64,000 nt of DNA from Firmicutes bacterium HGW-Firmicutes-9. GTDB taxonomy: Bacteria; Bacillota; Clostridia; Christensenellales; CAG-138. The position numbers and the translations under genes were made by a program. Where the stretch lies: NCBI GenBank assembly GCA_002841395.1, contig PGZM01000001.1, positions 234,089 through 298,088 of the forward strand, written 5' to 3'. The notes under the pieces were generated by a model, which was not told where the DNA came from, did not search any database, and was given only the letters and a program-made list of their open reading frames with translations. The first letter of the stretch is position 1; the number at the start of each line of letters is the position of its first letter. This document shows positions 26,685 through 33,945 of this stretch, piece by piece.

Positions 26685-27494
26685 ATGGCAAATTTCACGA
26701 TTCGGCCAATCAACACGGGCTATGTGCCCACGTATCCCAAACAATACCACTATCACCACTCGGTCTATAAGTACATCACGGGTATTTCGGACGAGAAGGA
26801 AGCACTGCCCGTACTGACCTTCCTCATCGAAGGCGAAGGCAAAAAGATCCTCGTCGATACCGGCATGGCCTGGACCGATCGCGCGGATAAATATCATCAT
26901 CCGGGTTCCTGGCAGAGCGAAGGCGAAGCCATCCATGAGCAGTTTGCCAAACTCGGCATCGCCTGCGAAGAGGTCGATTATGTGCTCTTTACGCACATGC
27001 ATTGGGACCACATCTTCTATATGGATAAGTTCACGAACGCCACGTTTATCGCGCATGAGCGCGAGTATGCGTTCGCGCTCGATCCCATCCCGCTGTACTA
27101 CAAGAGCTACGAGCATCCCTTCCTCGGCATCAAGCGCCCGTTTGAAGGCATCAAGGTCGACACCTGCTCCGGCGAGGCCGAAATCGTCCCCGGCGTGCGC
27201 GCATTTGAAACCTTCGGTCATTCCCCGGGACATATGTCGATCGAAGTCGACACGCTCGACGGCAAGTACATTCTCGGCGGTGACTCCGCGTTCCGTATGG
27301 CGAACTTCAACGCGATTCCGGAAATCGGCTACAACGTGACCCCTCCGGGACGTTTTGCGAACATCATCGAGTGCTGGAGAAGCCTCGAAATCACCAAAGA
27401 GCGCGCGGAGAGTCTCGATCACATTCTCGTGACGCACGAAACCGAGCTCATGACGCGGATGGAGAAGACGCCTGTCTTCGGTCTGGGCAAGTAA
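26685..27494 (+). CDS. Metallo-beta-lactamase-fold hydrolase, lactonase (AiiA)-like
   Basis: 269 residues with a complete dinuclear metal site: His104, His106, Asp108 and His109 in FTHMHWDH, His183 in PGHMS, Asp200 in GGDSAF and His251 in VTHETE. The arrangement and length are those of N-acyl-homoserine lactonases and sugar-lactone hydrolases of the same branch. No signal peptide, so cytoplasmic. GGAGG precedes ATG 26685. In an operon that starts with a sugar importer, opening of a sugar lactone is more likely than quorum quenching; this is inference. Confidence 0.82.
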   Translation: MANFTIRPINTGYVPTYPKQYHYHHSVYKYITGISDEKEALPVLTFLIEGEGKKILVDTGMAWTDRADKYHHPGSWQSEGEAIHEQFAKLGIACEEVDYVLFTHMHWDHIFYMDKFTNATFIAHEREYAFALDPIPLYYKSYEHPFLGIKRPFEGIKVDTCSGEAEIVPGVRAFETFGHSPGHMSIEVDTLDGKYILGGDSAFRMANFNAIPEIGYNVTPPGRFANIIECWRSLEITKERAESLDHILVTHETELMTRMEKTPVFGLGK

Positions 27495-27508
27495 GCATTT
27501 AATACCAG

Positions 27509-27583
27509 GCGGGACGATTCCCGCAGAATAGCAATCACGATCTATTCCTTCATGAGTGGAGCGCGGCTCCGGCCGCGCTCCTG
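27509..27583 (+). promoter_or_regulatory. Two hairpins between lactonase-like and Tm-1-like genes
   Basis: GCGGGA/TCCCGC near 27509-27525 and a perfect GGAGCGCGGC/GCCGCGCTCC stem with a TCCG tetraloop at 27560-27583. No T-run follows, so they probably set relative expression rather than end the transcript. Confidence 0.5.
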
Positions 27584-27632
27584 ACTCCTCCCTGATAAGA
27601 CCAACCCCGTTATGACAACAAAGGATCAAACC

Positions 27633-28883
27633 ATGAAAAGCAGCAACGACGCAAAACAGAAGACCATCGCTATCATCGCCTGTGCCGATACGAAAAAGGC
27701 GGAGATGGAGTTTCTCCGCGCGATGTTTCAACAGGAAGGCTTCGGCGTACTAACGGTCGATCTTTCGACACAGGGCGGCTACAGCTATGAGGCTTCTGTC
27801 TCCCCGCGTGAAATCGCGATGGCAGGCGGCAGCACGATCGAACATGTGCGCCTTTCGGGACGCGCGGAGGCGATCGCCGTCATGGAAGCAGGCGTTGTCA
27901 CGATTGTTTCGAGCTTGTACGCAACGGGAAATATCGACGGCATTCTGGGCATCGGGGGACTGCAAAACTCCCGCATGGCGTCCGCTGCAATGCGCGCGCT
28001 GCCCGTAGGCGTTCCGAAACTGATTCTCTCTACCGTGGCCTGCGGAAACCGTCCATTTGAGCTGCTGGTTGGGGACAAGGATATTACGGTCATGCCGTCA
28101 GTTGCGGATATTGCGGGATTGAATCCTTTGACAGAGACGGTTTTAACCAACGCCGCAGCCGCCGTGATGGGCATGGTTCGATTTGGCGGACATACGCTTT
28201 CGAGTGATCGCCCTATGATCGCGGCGAGCATGATGGGCGCGACAAACGACGGCGTGGTCGGCGCGGTTCGCCTGCTGGAAGGCGATGGCAGAAGCGTAGT
28301 TACGTTCCACTCCACGGGCGTCGGCGGACGCTGCATGGAGCAGCTGATTGCGGATGGGAAGATGCAGGCCTGCCTCGATCTTTCGCCGCACGAGATCATC
28401 TCGCAGGATGTATTCGGGTTCGGATTCTCCGCCGGCGCCGCAAACAGGCTCACAGCCGCGGCAGAGCGTGGAATCCCTACAGTGGTCGCACCGGGCGGGA
28501 TGGATTTTGTAGACGTATCAGCAAGCGAGTTTTTCGCGGGTGCGCTCGGCGCACCGGAAGCGCGCAAATATGTGCTCCACAACAGCGAGATCGCGCATGT
28601 CAAACTCACAGCGGAAGAAGCAACACGCGGCGCAGAAATCTTTGTGCGAAGGCTCAATCTTCACAACGGCAAAATCACCGTGATTCTACCGTTGCAAGGC
28701 ATTCGCAGCGATACGCGCGAAGGGCAGAAGCTCTATGATCCAGCAGTAGATCAGGCGATCTTCACTACGATTCGCAAGGGGCTGCGCAAGGATATCCGGC
28801 TGATCGAGCTGGATGCACATTTCTTCGACGAGGCATTCAGCAAATGCGCGTTTGAAGAGATGACACGCCTGCTTGCAGACTAA
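27633..28883 (+). CDS. Tm-1-like ATP-binding domain protein (UPF0261)
   Basis: 416 residues of a family named after the tomato Tm-1 N-terminal domain, which binds ATP. Seen: TIAIIACADTKKAEMEFL at the start, GILGIGGLQNSRMASAAMRALPVGVPKLILSTVA (Gly-rich nucleotide region), MIAASMMGATNDGVVGAV, VTFHSTGVGGRCMEQL, VVAPGGMDFVD. No reaction is established for the bacterial family to my knowledge. I prefer ATG 27633, which has AAAGGA eight bases upstream; ATG 27612 is possible. Sitting between a lactonase-like gene and a RuBisCO-like gene, it could be a kinase-like or acyl-phosphate enzyme of the pathway. Confidence 0.82.
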   Translation: MKSSNDAKQKTIAIIACADTKKAEMEFLRAMFQQEGFGVLTVDLSTQGGYSYEASVSPREIAMAGGSTIEHVRLSGRAEAIAVMEAGVVTIVSSLYATGNIDGILGIGGLQNSRMASAAMRALPVGVPKLILSTVACGNRPFELLVGDKDITVMPSVADIAGLNPLTETVLTNAAAAVMGMVRFGGHTLSSDRPMIAASMMGATNDGVVGAVRLLEGDGRSVVTFHSTGVGGRCMEQLIADGKMQACLDLSPHEIISQDVFGFGFSAGAANRLTAAAERGIPTVVAPGGMDFVDVSASEFFAGALGAPEARKYVLHNSEIAHVKLTAEEATRGAEIFVRRLNLHNGKITVILPLQGIRSDTREGQKLYDPAVDQAIFTTIRKGLRKDIRLIELDAHFFDEAFSKCAFEEMTRLLAD

Positions 28884-28948
28884 CTTGGAACACAACGTTC
28901 TGCCTTTTATCAGAACGAGAAATAGAACAGACAACAAAGGAAACAAAC

Positions 28949-30193
28949 ATGTTTTTCGATCTTCCGTTTGACAATGAAGAGAATATTGCATCCGGCGATT
29001 TTGTGATCGCCACCTATCTGGTCAGCGGCGTAACCGAACAGGACGCGCTTGCCCGCGCTGGCAAGTTTGCCATCGGGCAAACGGTCGGCACGTGGGTAGA
29101 GCTGCCGGGCATCACGCAGAGCATGGTGGAAAGATATCAGGCGCGGGTGCTCTCGCTGGAACTCCTCCCTGCGGAGCCCGTTTGCGCGGTATTGCGCGTG
29201 GCGTTTCCCGCGCACAATCTGCCGAGTTTTGCGATGCTGCAGACGGCCCTGGTCGGCAACGATGTTTCCACCGCGTTGAGCGTCAAGCTGCTGGATATCG
29301 CGCTCACACAGACCGCGCTGAAGCGTTATCAAGGACCGAGGCAGTCCGTACAGGGTGTTCGTGCGTTGACCGGTATTATGGATCGCCCGCTCGTGCTGAA
29401 CATGATCAAACCCTGCATCGGCTATAGTGCAGAAGAAGGCGCGAAGCTCTTCTATGAGAGCGCAATGGGTGGGGTAGACCTCATCAAGGACGACGAGGTG
29501 CTCGCAGAGATCCCGATTCTATCGGTGATGCAGCGCGTCCGCGCGTATTCTGTGGAGGCGCAGCGTGTGCGCGAGCAGCGCGGAACAGCGCCGGTTTATA
29601 TCCCGAATATCACTGGAAGACCAAAATATATGCGCGAGACTGCGCAGATGCTCATAGACGAAGGCGCGAAGATGGCGATGGTCAACTTCGTGACCACGGG
29701 ACTCGACGCGTTTGCGGAACTTACAGAAGAGTTTGGCGATCGGCTTGCGTTCCTCGCGCACTATGCGGGCGCGGGCATGATGAGCTCCGCTTGGATCGGC
29801 TACGCAAATCCCGTATTGCTCGGCACCCTGGCGCGGCTTGCGGGTGCGGACATGGTGATGACCATGTACCCCGGCGCACCGGGCAGCCGCGGTTATCTGG
29901 AGTTTTGTAAGACCGTGCAGAAGCAGAAGCTGCCGCTGGGCAGCGTGAACCCTATCTTTACGGTGGTCGGCGGCGGCGTAACCCCGCTCAACCTCTCGGC
30001 AGTCATCCGCGAAATCGGCAGCGACGTCATCCTCGGCGTTGGCGGCGCGATTCAGGGACACCCGATGGGCGCAAGAAGCGGCGCGGAGGCCACAATGGCC
30101 GCGGTGCGCGCAGCACACGAAGGAATGCCGCTTGCAAAAGCCGCGGAAGCATGCCCGCCGCTTGGCGCGGTGCTCAGCGGATATCAAGGCTGA
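28949..30193 (+). CDS. RuBisCO-like protein (form IV, RLP)
   Basis: 414 residues of the RuBisCO large-chain fold. The first active-site strand reads MIKPCIG, so the Lys equivalent to RuBisCO Lys175 is kept (Lys154) but Lys177 is Cys156. The metal-site motif DLIKDDE keeps the carbamylated Lys (180), Asp182 and Glu183. His271 in LAHYAG matches His294, with Tyr in place of Arg295. The loop-6 GKxEG motif is absent (MYPGAPGS), and the SGG phosphate motif is GGG. It therefore should not fix CO2 but could enolise, decarboxylate or transcarboxylate a phosphorylated keto acid. AAAGGA precedes ATG 28949. RpiB and TIM paralogues follow, as in branched sugar acid pathways. Confidence 0.92.
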   Translation: MFFDLPFDNEENIASGDFVIATYLVSGVTEQDALARAGKFAIGQTVGTWVELPGITQSMVERYQARVLSLELLPAEPVCAVLRVAFPAHNLPSFAMLQTALVGNDVSTALSVKLLDIALTQTALKRYQGPRQSVQGVRALTGIMDRPLVLNMIKPCIGYSAEEGAKLFYESAMGGVDLIKDDEVLAEIPILSVMQRVRAYSVEAQRVREQRGTAPVYIPNITGRPKYMRETAQMLIDEGAKMAMVNFVTTGLDAFAELTEEFGDRLAFLAHYAGAGMMSSAWIGYANPVLLGTLARLAGADMVMTMYPGAPGSRGYLEFCKTVQKQKLPLGSVNPIFTVVGGGVTPLNLSAVIREIGSDVILGVGGAIQGHPMGARSGAEATMAAVRAAHEGMPLAKAAEACPPLGAVLSGYQG

Positions 30194-30231
30194 TATTACA
30201 AACAAACTGACATCAAAGGCAGGATACTATC

Positions 30232-30696
30232 ATGGCAAAACCAATCGTCATCGGCTGCGACAACGCGGCTGTAGAACTCAAACATACGCTCATCGGCGTG
30301 CTCAAGCAGCTCAACATCCCGTATGAGGATGTCGGCGTGGAGAGCGAGCAGGATCAGACGCTCTATCCCGAAGTTGCGGAGCGCGTCTGCGAAACGATCA
30401 TGCAAAGCGATTACCAGAAAGAGGGCATTATCATTTGCGGCACAGGCATCGGCATGGCGATGACCGCAAATAAGTTCCCCGGCATATTCGCAGCCGTCTG
30501 CCACGACTCATTTTCGGCGGAGCGCTCGCGTCTTTCCAACAACGGAAACGTAATCTGCATGGGTGCGCGCGTGATCGGACCCGAGCTCGCAAAGAAGATT
30601 TTGCGTGAATGGCTCACGCTGGAGTATGTTCCCGGCGGAAGCTCACAGCCCAAGGTGGACTGCATGCGCAGCATCGACGGCGCAAGCCGCAAGTAA
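30232..30696 (+). CDS. RpiB/LacAB-family sugar-phosphate isomerase (EryI-like candidate)
   Basis: 154 residues, with catalytic Cys69 in IIICGTGIGM, TANKFPGIFAAVCHD, and SAERSRLSNNGNVICMGARVIG. Paralogue of the RpiB at 9870. Between a RuBisCO-like protein and a triosephosphate-isomerase paralogue, it fits the role of D-erythrulose 4-phosphate/D-erythrose 4-phosphate isomerase known for EryI, though ribose 5-phosphate isomerase activity cannot be excluded. AGGATA precedes ATG 30232. Confidence 0.88.
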   Translation: MAKPIVIGCDNAAVELKHTLIGVLKQLNIPYEDVGVESEQDQTLYPEVAERVCETIMQSDYQKEGIIICGTGIGMAMTANKFPGIFAAVCHDSFSAERSRLSNNGNVICMGARVIGPELAKKILREWLTLEYVPGGSSQPKVDCMRSIDGASRK

Positions 30697-30724
30697 ACGA
30701 AACGCAAGTAGAGAAAGATACGAT

Positions 30725-31501
30725 ATGAAACCGCTGTTGATGGGTACCAATCTCAAGATGTACAAGACTGCCGCGCAGACGCAGGACTATCTTGCTGCGC
30801 TGCAGACGCTTACGCAGGATCTCCGAAGCGATGTAACGCTGTTCGTGATTCCGTCTTATCCCGCGCTGGAGCGCGCATCTAATACGGTCAAGGACAAGGC
30901 AATCCTCCTCGGCGCGCAGAACATGCACCCCGAAGAGCAGGGGCAGTTCACGGGCGAGGTTTCGCCGCTGATGCTGCAGGAGTTGAACCTTGATATCGTC
31001 GAGATTGGGCACAGCGAACGGCGGCATGTATTCCACGAGACCGACGAGCAGGAGAACCGCAAGGTGCTCAGCGCGCTCGACCACGGCTTTACCGCGCTGC
31101 TCTGCGTCGGCGAGACGGCGGAGCAAAAGGCGTCTGGCATTTCGGATGAGGTGCTGGCGATGCAGCTCAAGATCGGGCTTTCCGGCGTGAAGCCGGAGCA
31201 GGCAGACCACATTTGGGTCGCCTACGAGCCGGTTTGGGCGATCGGCGTCAACGGTGTGCCCGCATCGGCAGACTATGTGCGGGAGCGACACGCGAGTATC
31301 CGGCGCGTATTGACACAGCTATTCCCAGCACTGGAAATTCCCGTGTTATACGGCGGCAGCGTCAACCCACAGAACGCCGAAGAACTCATTGTACAACCCA
31401 ATGTGGACGGGCTCTTCACTGGGCGTGCTGCATGGGAAGCGGAGAAATTTAACGCGCTGATCCGGCAGGTGCTGCCGCTCTGGCAGCGTAAGCAGTCTTA
31501 A
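30725..31501 (+). CDS. Triosephosphate isomerase paralogue (LerI-like candidate)
   Basis: 258 residues. TIM catalytic residues are all present: Asn9-Lys11 in TNLKMYKT, His96 in EIGHSERR, Glu168 in AYEPVWAIG, and the phosphate ends YGGSVNPQN and DGLFTGRAAW. Two family positions differ: NWKMN is NLKMYKT, and the mobile loop after PVWAIG is VNGVPA instead of TGKTA. These changes fit TIM-family L-erythrulose 1-phosphate isomerases rather than the glycolytic enzyme. ATG 30725 is chosen at the start of homology; the longer frame overlaps the RpiB gene. Context supports a tetrulose phosphate substrate. Confidence 0.85.
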   Translation: MKPLLMGTNLKMYKTAAQTQDYLAALQTLTQDLRSDVTLFVIPSYPALERASNTVKDKAILLGAQNMHPEEQGQFTGEVSPLMLQELNLDIVEIGHSERRHVFHETDEQENRKVLSALDHGFTALLCVGETAEQKASGISDEVLAMQLKIGLSGVKPEQADHIWVAYEPVWAIGVNGVPASADYVRERHASIRRVLTQLFPALEIPVLYGGSVNPQNAEELIVQPNVDGLFTGRAAWEAEKFNALIRQVLPLWQRKQS

Positions 31502-31533
31502 CACCCGAAACGGAAGAGAGAAGAGAGACACGT

Positions 31534-32151
31534 ATGGAACAGGCGAAAAAACGCGAAGAACTCTACATGCTCCTTAACATGGCGGCGCAGCGCGCCTATG
31601 CACGCGGCATCCAGACCGGTAGCGGCGGCAATCTTTCCGCGCGGGACATCGAGGCGGGGCAGATGATCGTGAAAGCCAGCGGCGGATCGTTTGCAGACTG
31701 CTCAAGCGAAGGCGAAGGCTTTGTTGTCACCAAGCTCGACGGCACCCGCGTGCAAGATGATGACCCCAAACCCACGCGCGAAGTCGTGCTGCACGGCATG
31801 CTCTATGAACTGCTGCCCGGCATCGGCGGCGTGATGCATTGCCACAGCCCGTGGGCGGTCGCGTACGCCTATCGCCACGAGGTGCTGCCGATGACGACGC
31901 AGCATGTCAAGCTCAAACTCGGACACGATATCCCGATTCTCAACGTTGATTCGCCAATGCTCCTGATGGAGCATGTGCCGCTTGTAAAGGCGTTATTTGA
32001 AGAGAATCCGAAGCTCACGGCGTTCATCCTCCGCGGACACGGCGTGGTCGCGGTCGGAAAAGACATCATCGAGGCGGAGCACACCGCGGAACTCGTCGAA
32101 GAAACGGCGCAAATTGCCTCCCTGCGCGAAATTTTGGATCGCAAATCATAA
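31534..32151 (+). CDS. Class II aldolase/adducin-family aldolase or epimerase (FucA-like)
   Basis: 205 residues. Zinc ligands His102 and His104 in MHCHSPWA and His169 in RGHGVVAVG, the phosphate loop TGSGGNLSA and the acidic Glu83 in TREVVLH match L-fuculose-1-phosphate aldolase and its relatives. It would cleave a ketulose 1-phosphate to dihydroxyacetone phosphate and an aldehyde. L-ribulose-5-phosphate 4-epimerases share the fold, so both are possible. Last enzyme gene of the operon, 80 bp before a GntR regulator. Confidence 0.85.
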   Translation: MEQAKKREELYMLLNMAAQRAYARGIQTGSGGNLSARDIEAGQMIVKASGGSFADCSSEGEGFVVTKLDGTRVQDDDPKPTREVVLHGMLYELLPGIGGVMHCHSPWAVAYAYRHEVLPMTTQHVKLKLGHDIPILNVDSPMLLMEHVPLVKALFEENPKLTAFILRGHGVVAVGKDIIEAEHTAELVEETAQIASLREILDRKS

Positions 32152-32180
32152 AATCTCGTCTCGTGTGATTCACGCGGAAA

Positions 32181-32206
32181 CGGATTGTATGCTATAATAC
32201 AATCCG
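32181..32206. promoter_or_regulatory. GntR operator overlapping an extended -10 promoter
   Basis: Ten-base arms CGGATTGTAT and ATACAATCCG flank GCTATA, a perfect 26-bp dyad. The -10 TATAAT (32193-32198), preceded by TGC, lies inside it. The TTGTAT-type half-sites fit a GntR/FCD dimer, so the downstream regulator very likely represses itself here. Confidence 0.75.
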
Positions 32207-32231
32207 TAGTAACCCTATGGGAGGAAGCGTC

Positions 32232-32924
32232 ATGGCGAAGAAACCGGATTTGCCCGTTGCAAAAATCCAACTCAACAACAAGCGCATGAGTGAGTTGATT
32301 TGCGAGCAAATTTCCGATTGGATCATGGACGGAACGTTGGAAGCCGGGCAGCGCATCAGCGAGGATGAACTCGCGGAGCGGTTCGGCGTGAGCCGTATGC
32401 CCGTGCGTGAGGCGGTTCGCATGCTTTGCGCCAGAGGCCTCATGCAGAGCGTTCCCTATGTCGGCAGCTCGGTTCGGAAGCTTTCAGACGATGAGATTCG
32501 CGAAGTCTATTTGCTGCGCAGCGTACTAGAGCCTCTCGCAGGTCGAATTTCGGCGGCGCAAATTTCGGAAGCGGAACTCAACCAGCTGCTTGTGTTACAG
32601 GAACAGCTGGAGGCATACGGACAAAAACCGATCAGCCTCGAGACCAGCAAGCAGATGTATCAGCTCAACCGCGAGTTTCATATGAGCATGTATCGTCCCT
32701 GCCACATGGATCGTCTGATTCAAATGATCGATTCTCTCTGGGACAGCATCGCATACCTGCGCATGCGGACGGCGTTTAACCCCAAATACCCCGAGCAGAT
32801 GCAGGAAGAGCACAGGCGATATATCTCACTCCTGGAACAGAGAAAAGGCGACGACCTCGCCCGCCATCTGGAGGAAAACCTCCGCAGACACGTCGGCTCG
32901 TTTCCAGTGACACCCAAGCAATAA
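32232..32924 (+). CDS. GntR-family regulator, FCD subfamily
   Basis: 230 residues: an N-terminal winged helix (GQRISEDELAERFGVSRMPV then REAVRMLCARGL) and an all-helical FCD effector domain with metal-type ligands spread over NREFHMSM, EEHRRYI and the C-terminal HLEENLRRH. FCD regulators answer to sugar acids and small carboxylates. I use ATG 32232 after GGGAGGA rather than ATG 32217. Transcribed in line with the catabolic operon and from its own operator-bearing promoter; it probably controls sugar operon II. Confidence 0.9.
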   Translation: MAKKPDLPVAKIQLNNKRMSELICEQISDWIMDGTLEAGQRISEDELAERFGVSRMPVREAVRMLCARGLMQSVPYVGSSVRKLSDDEIREVYLLRSVLEPLAGRISAAQISEAELNQLLVLQEQLEAYGQKPISLETSKQMYQLNREFHMSMYRPCHMDRLIQMIDSLWDSIAYLRMRTAFNPKYPEQMQEEHRRYISLLEQRKGDDLARHLEENLRRHVGSFPVTPKQ

Positions 32925-32939
32925 ATTAAACGTATCAAA

Positions 32940-32975
32940 AAAGCCCCATCGTTTTGATGGGGCTCTGTGTTTGGT
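32940..32975. terminator. Bidirectional intrinsic terminator
   Basis: AGCCCCATC, loop GTTTT, GATGGGGCT, with an A-run before it. The A-run becomes the U-tract for the minus-strand hydrolase; the plus side has a weaker T-rich tail. Confidence 0.8.
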
Positions 32976-33000
32976 TGGATTAGTTCTCGAACGGATTTTT

Positions 33001-33885
33001 CTATCGCAGGCAATCCAACAGGGTTTTGAGGAACAGTTCCGGATCGTCCGTAATCGGCGAATGTCCGGTCGAATCCAGCGTAATCAGCGTGGAACCGGGG
33101 ATATCCTGATGCGCCTGTGTTGCCCAGGCATAAGGCACGACGAAGTCGAGCTTGCCGTGAATCAGCTTCACAGGGCACTGAATGTTCCTGAGCCGGTTGC
33201 TTCCTTCTGCGGCGCCGTTGTACTTGTCTGTCATGTTAAACATGAGGAGCGAATAATCGATATCCACAAGATTTTGCTGCTTCAGCATGGCGTCCAGATA
33301 CAACTCATAATCCGCTTCGGACGGCTGTTTGAGATTGTAGATTACGGCGTTCCAGATGGCGCGCAGCGTCGCACGGTCGCCGGATGCATACGCGTTGAGA
33401 ATCGGCAATACCTGCACCGGATCGGATGCGATTTCTTCCTTGGTCTTCAGCAGCTCTCCGATGACGGGCTGGCCGGTTGCGTCTTTTTTAAACATCGGAT
33501 AGCCGGTAGGCGGCACGCTCTCCACTAGGATTGCGTTCTTCACGCGCTTGGGCAAATCCGCGGCCATCTCCAGCACCACACCGCCTCCGGTGGACCAACC
33601 CACGAGCGAGCAGGTGTCGATTCCGGCCTCGTCAAGGAACCGCTCAAAATCCAACGCCAGTTCACGCAACGAATCGAATCGATGATTGTAGGTGCTGTCG
33701 CCAAATCCGCGAAGATCCGGCGCGAATACGCGATACTTATCCTCAAGCTGCTCCATGGTCGTCTGCCAGTGCACAGAAGAGGACATGTTGCCATGAATCA
33801 GTACAACCGTTTCACCCGCGCCGCATGTGCGATATGCCAGCGTTTCGTCGCCGATTGACAACTTCTTAACTTCATATTGCTTCAT
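33001..33885 (-). CDS. Alpha/beta hydrolase (A)
   Basis: 294 residues of the canonical fold: oxyanion region LIHGNMSSS, nucleophile Ser98 in VGWSTGGG, acid in HGKLDFVVP, and base His in STGHSP. No signal peptide. The start at 33885 has GAGGAG upstream. It follows the thiolase gene by 60 bp, so hydrolysis of a thioester, ester or lactone linked to that pathway is plausible; the substrate is unknown. A weak promoter-like TATACT on the minus strand lies near 33918. Confidence 0.8.
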   Translation of the reverse strand: MKQYEVKKLSIGDETLAYRTCGAGETVVLIHGNMSSSVHWQTTMEQLEDKYRVFAPDLRGFGDSTYNHRFDSLRELALDFERFLDEAGIDTCSLVGWSTGGGVVLEMAADLPKRVKNAILVESVPPTGYPMFKKDATGQPVIGELLKTKEEIASDPVQVLPILNAYASGDRATLRAIWNAVIYNLKQPSEADYELYLDAMLKQQNLVDIDYSLLMFNMTDKYNGAAEGSNRLRNIQCPVKLIHGKLDFVVPYAWATQAHQDIPGSTLITLDSTGHSPITDDPELFLKTLLDCLR

Positions 33886-33945
33886 TGCTTTTCTCCTCAT
33901 GGATTGGTGTTAGTACTACTAGTATACACAAAAAATTCAGTCGTT

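Noticed and set aside
28949..30193. A CO2-fixing RuBisCO
   Set aside because: The second active-site Lys, the Arg after the active-site His and the loop 6 Lys motif are missing, and no phosphoribulokinase or small subunit is nearby.
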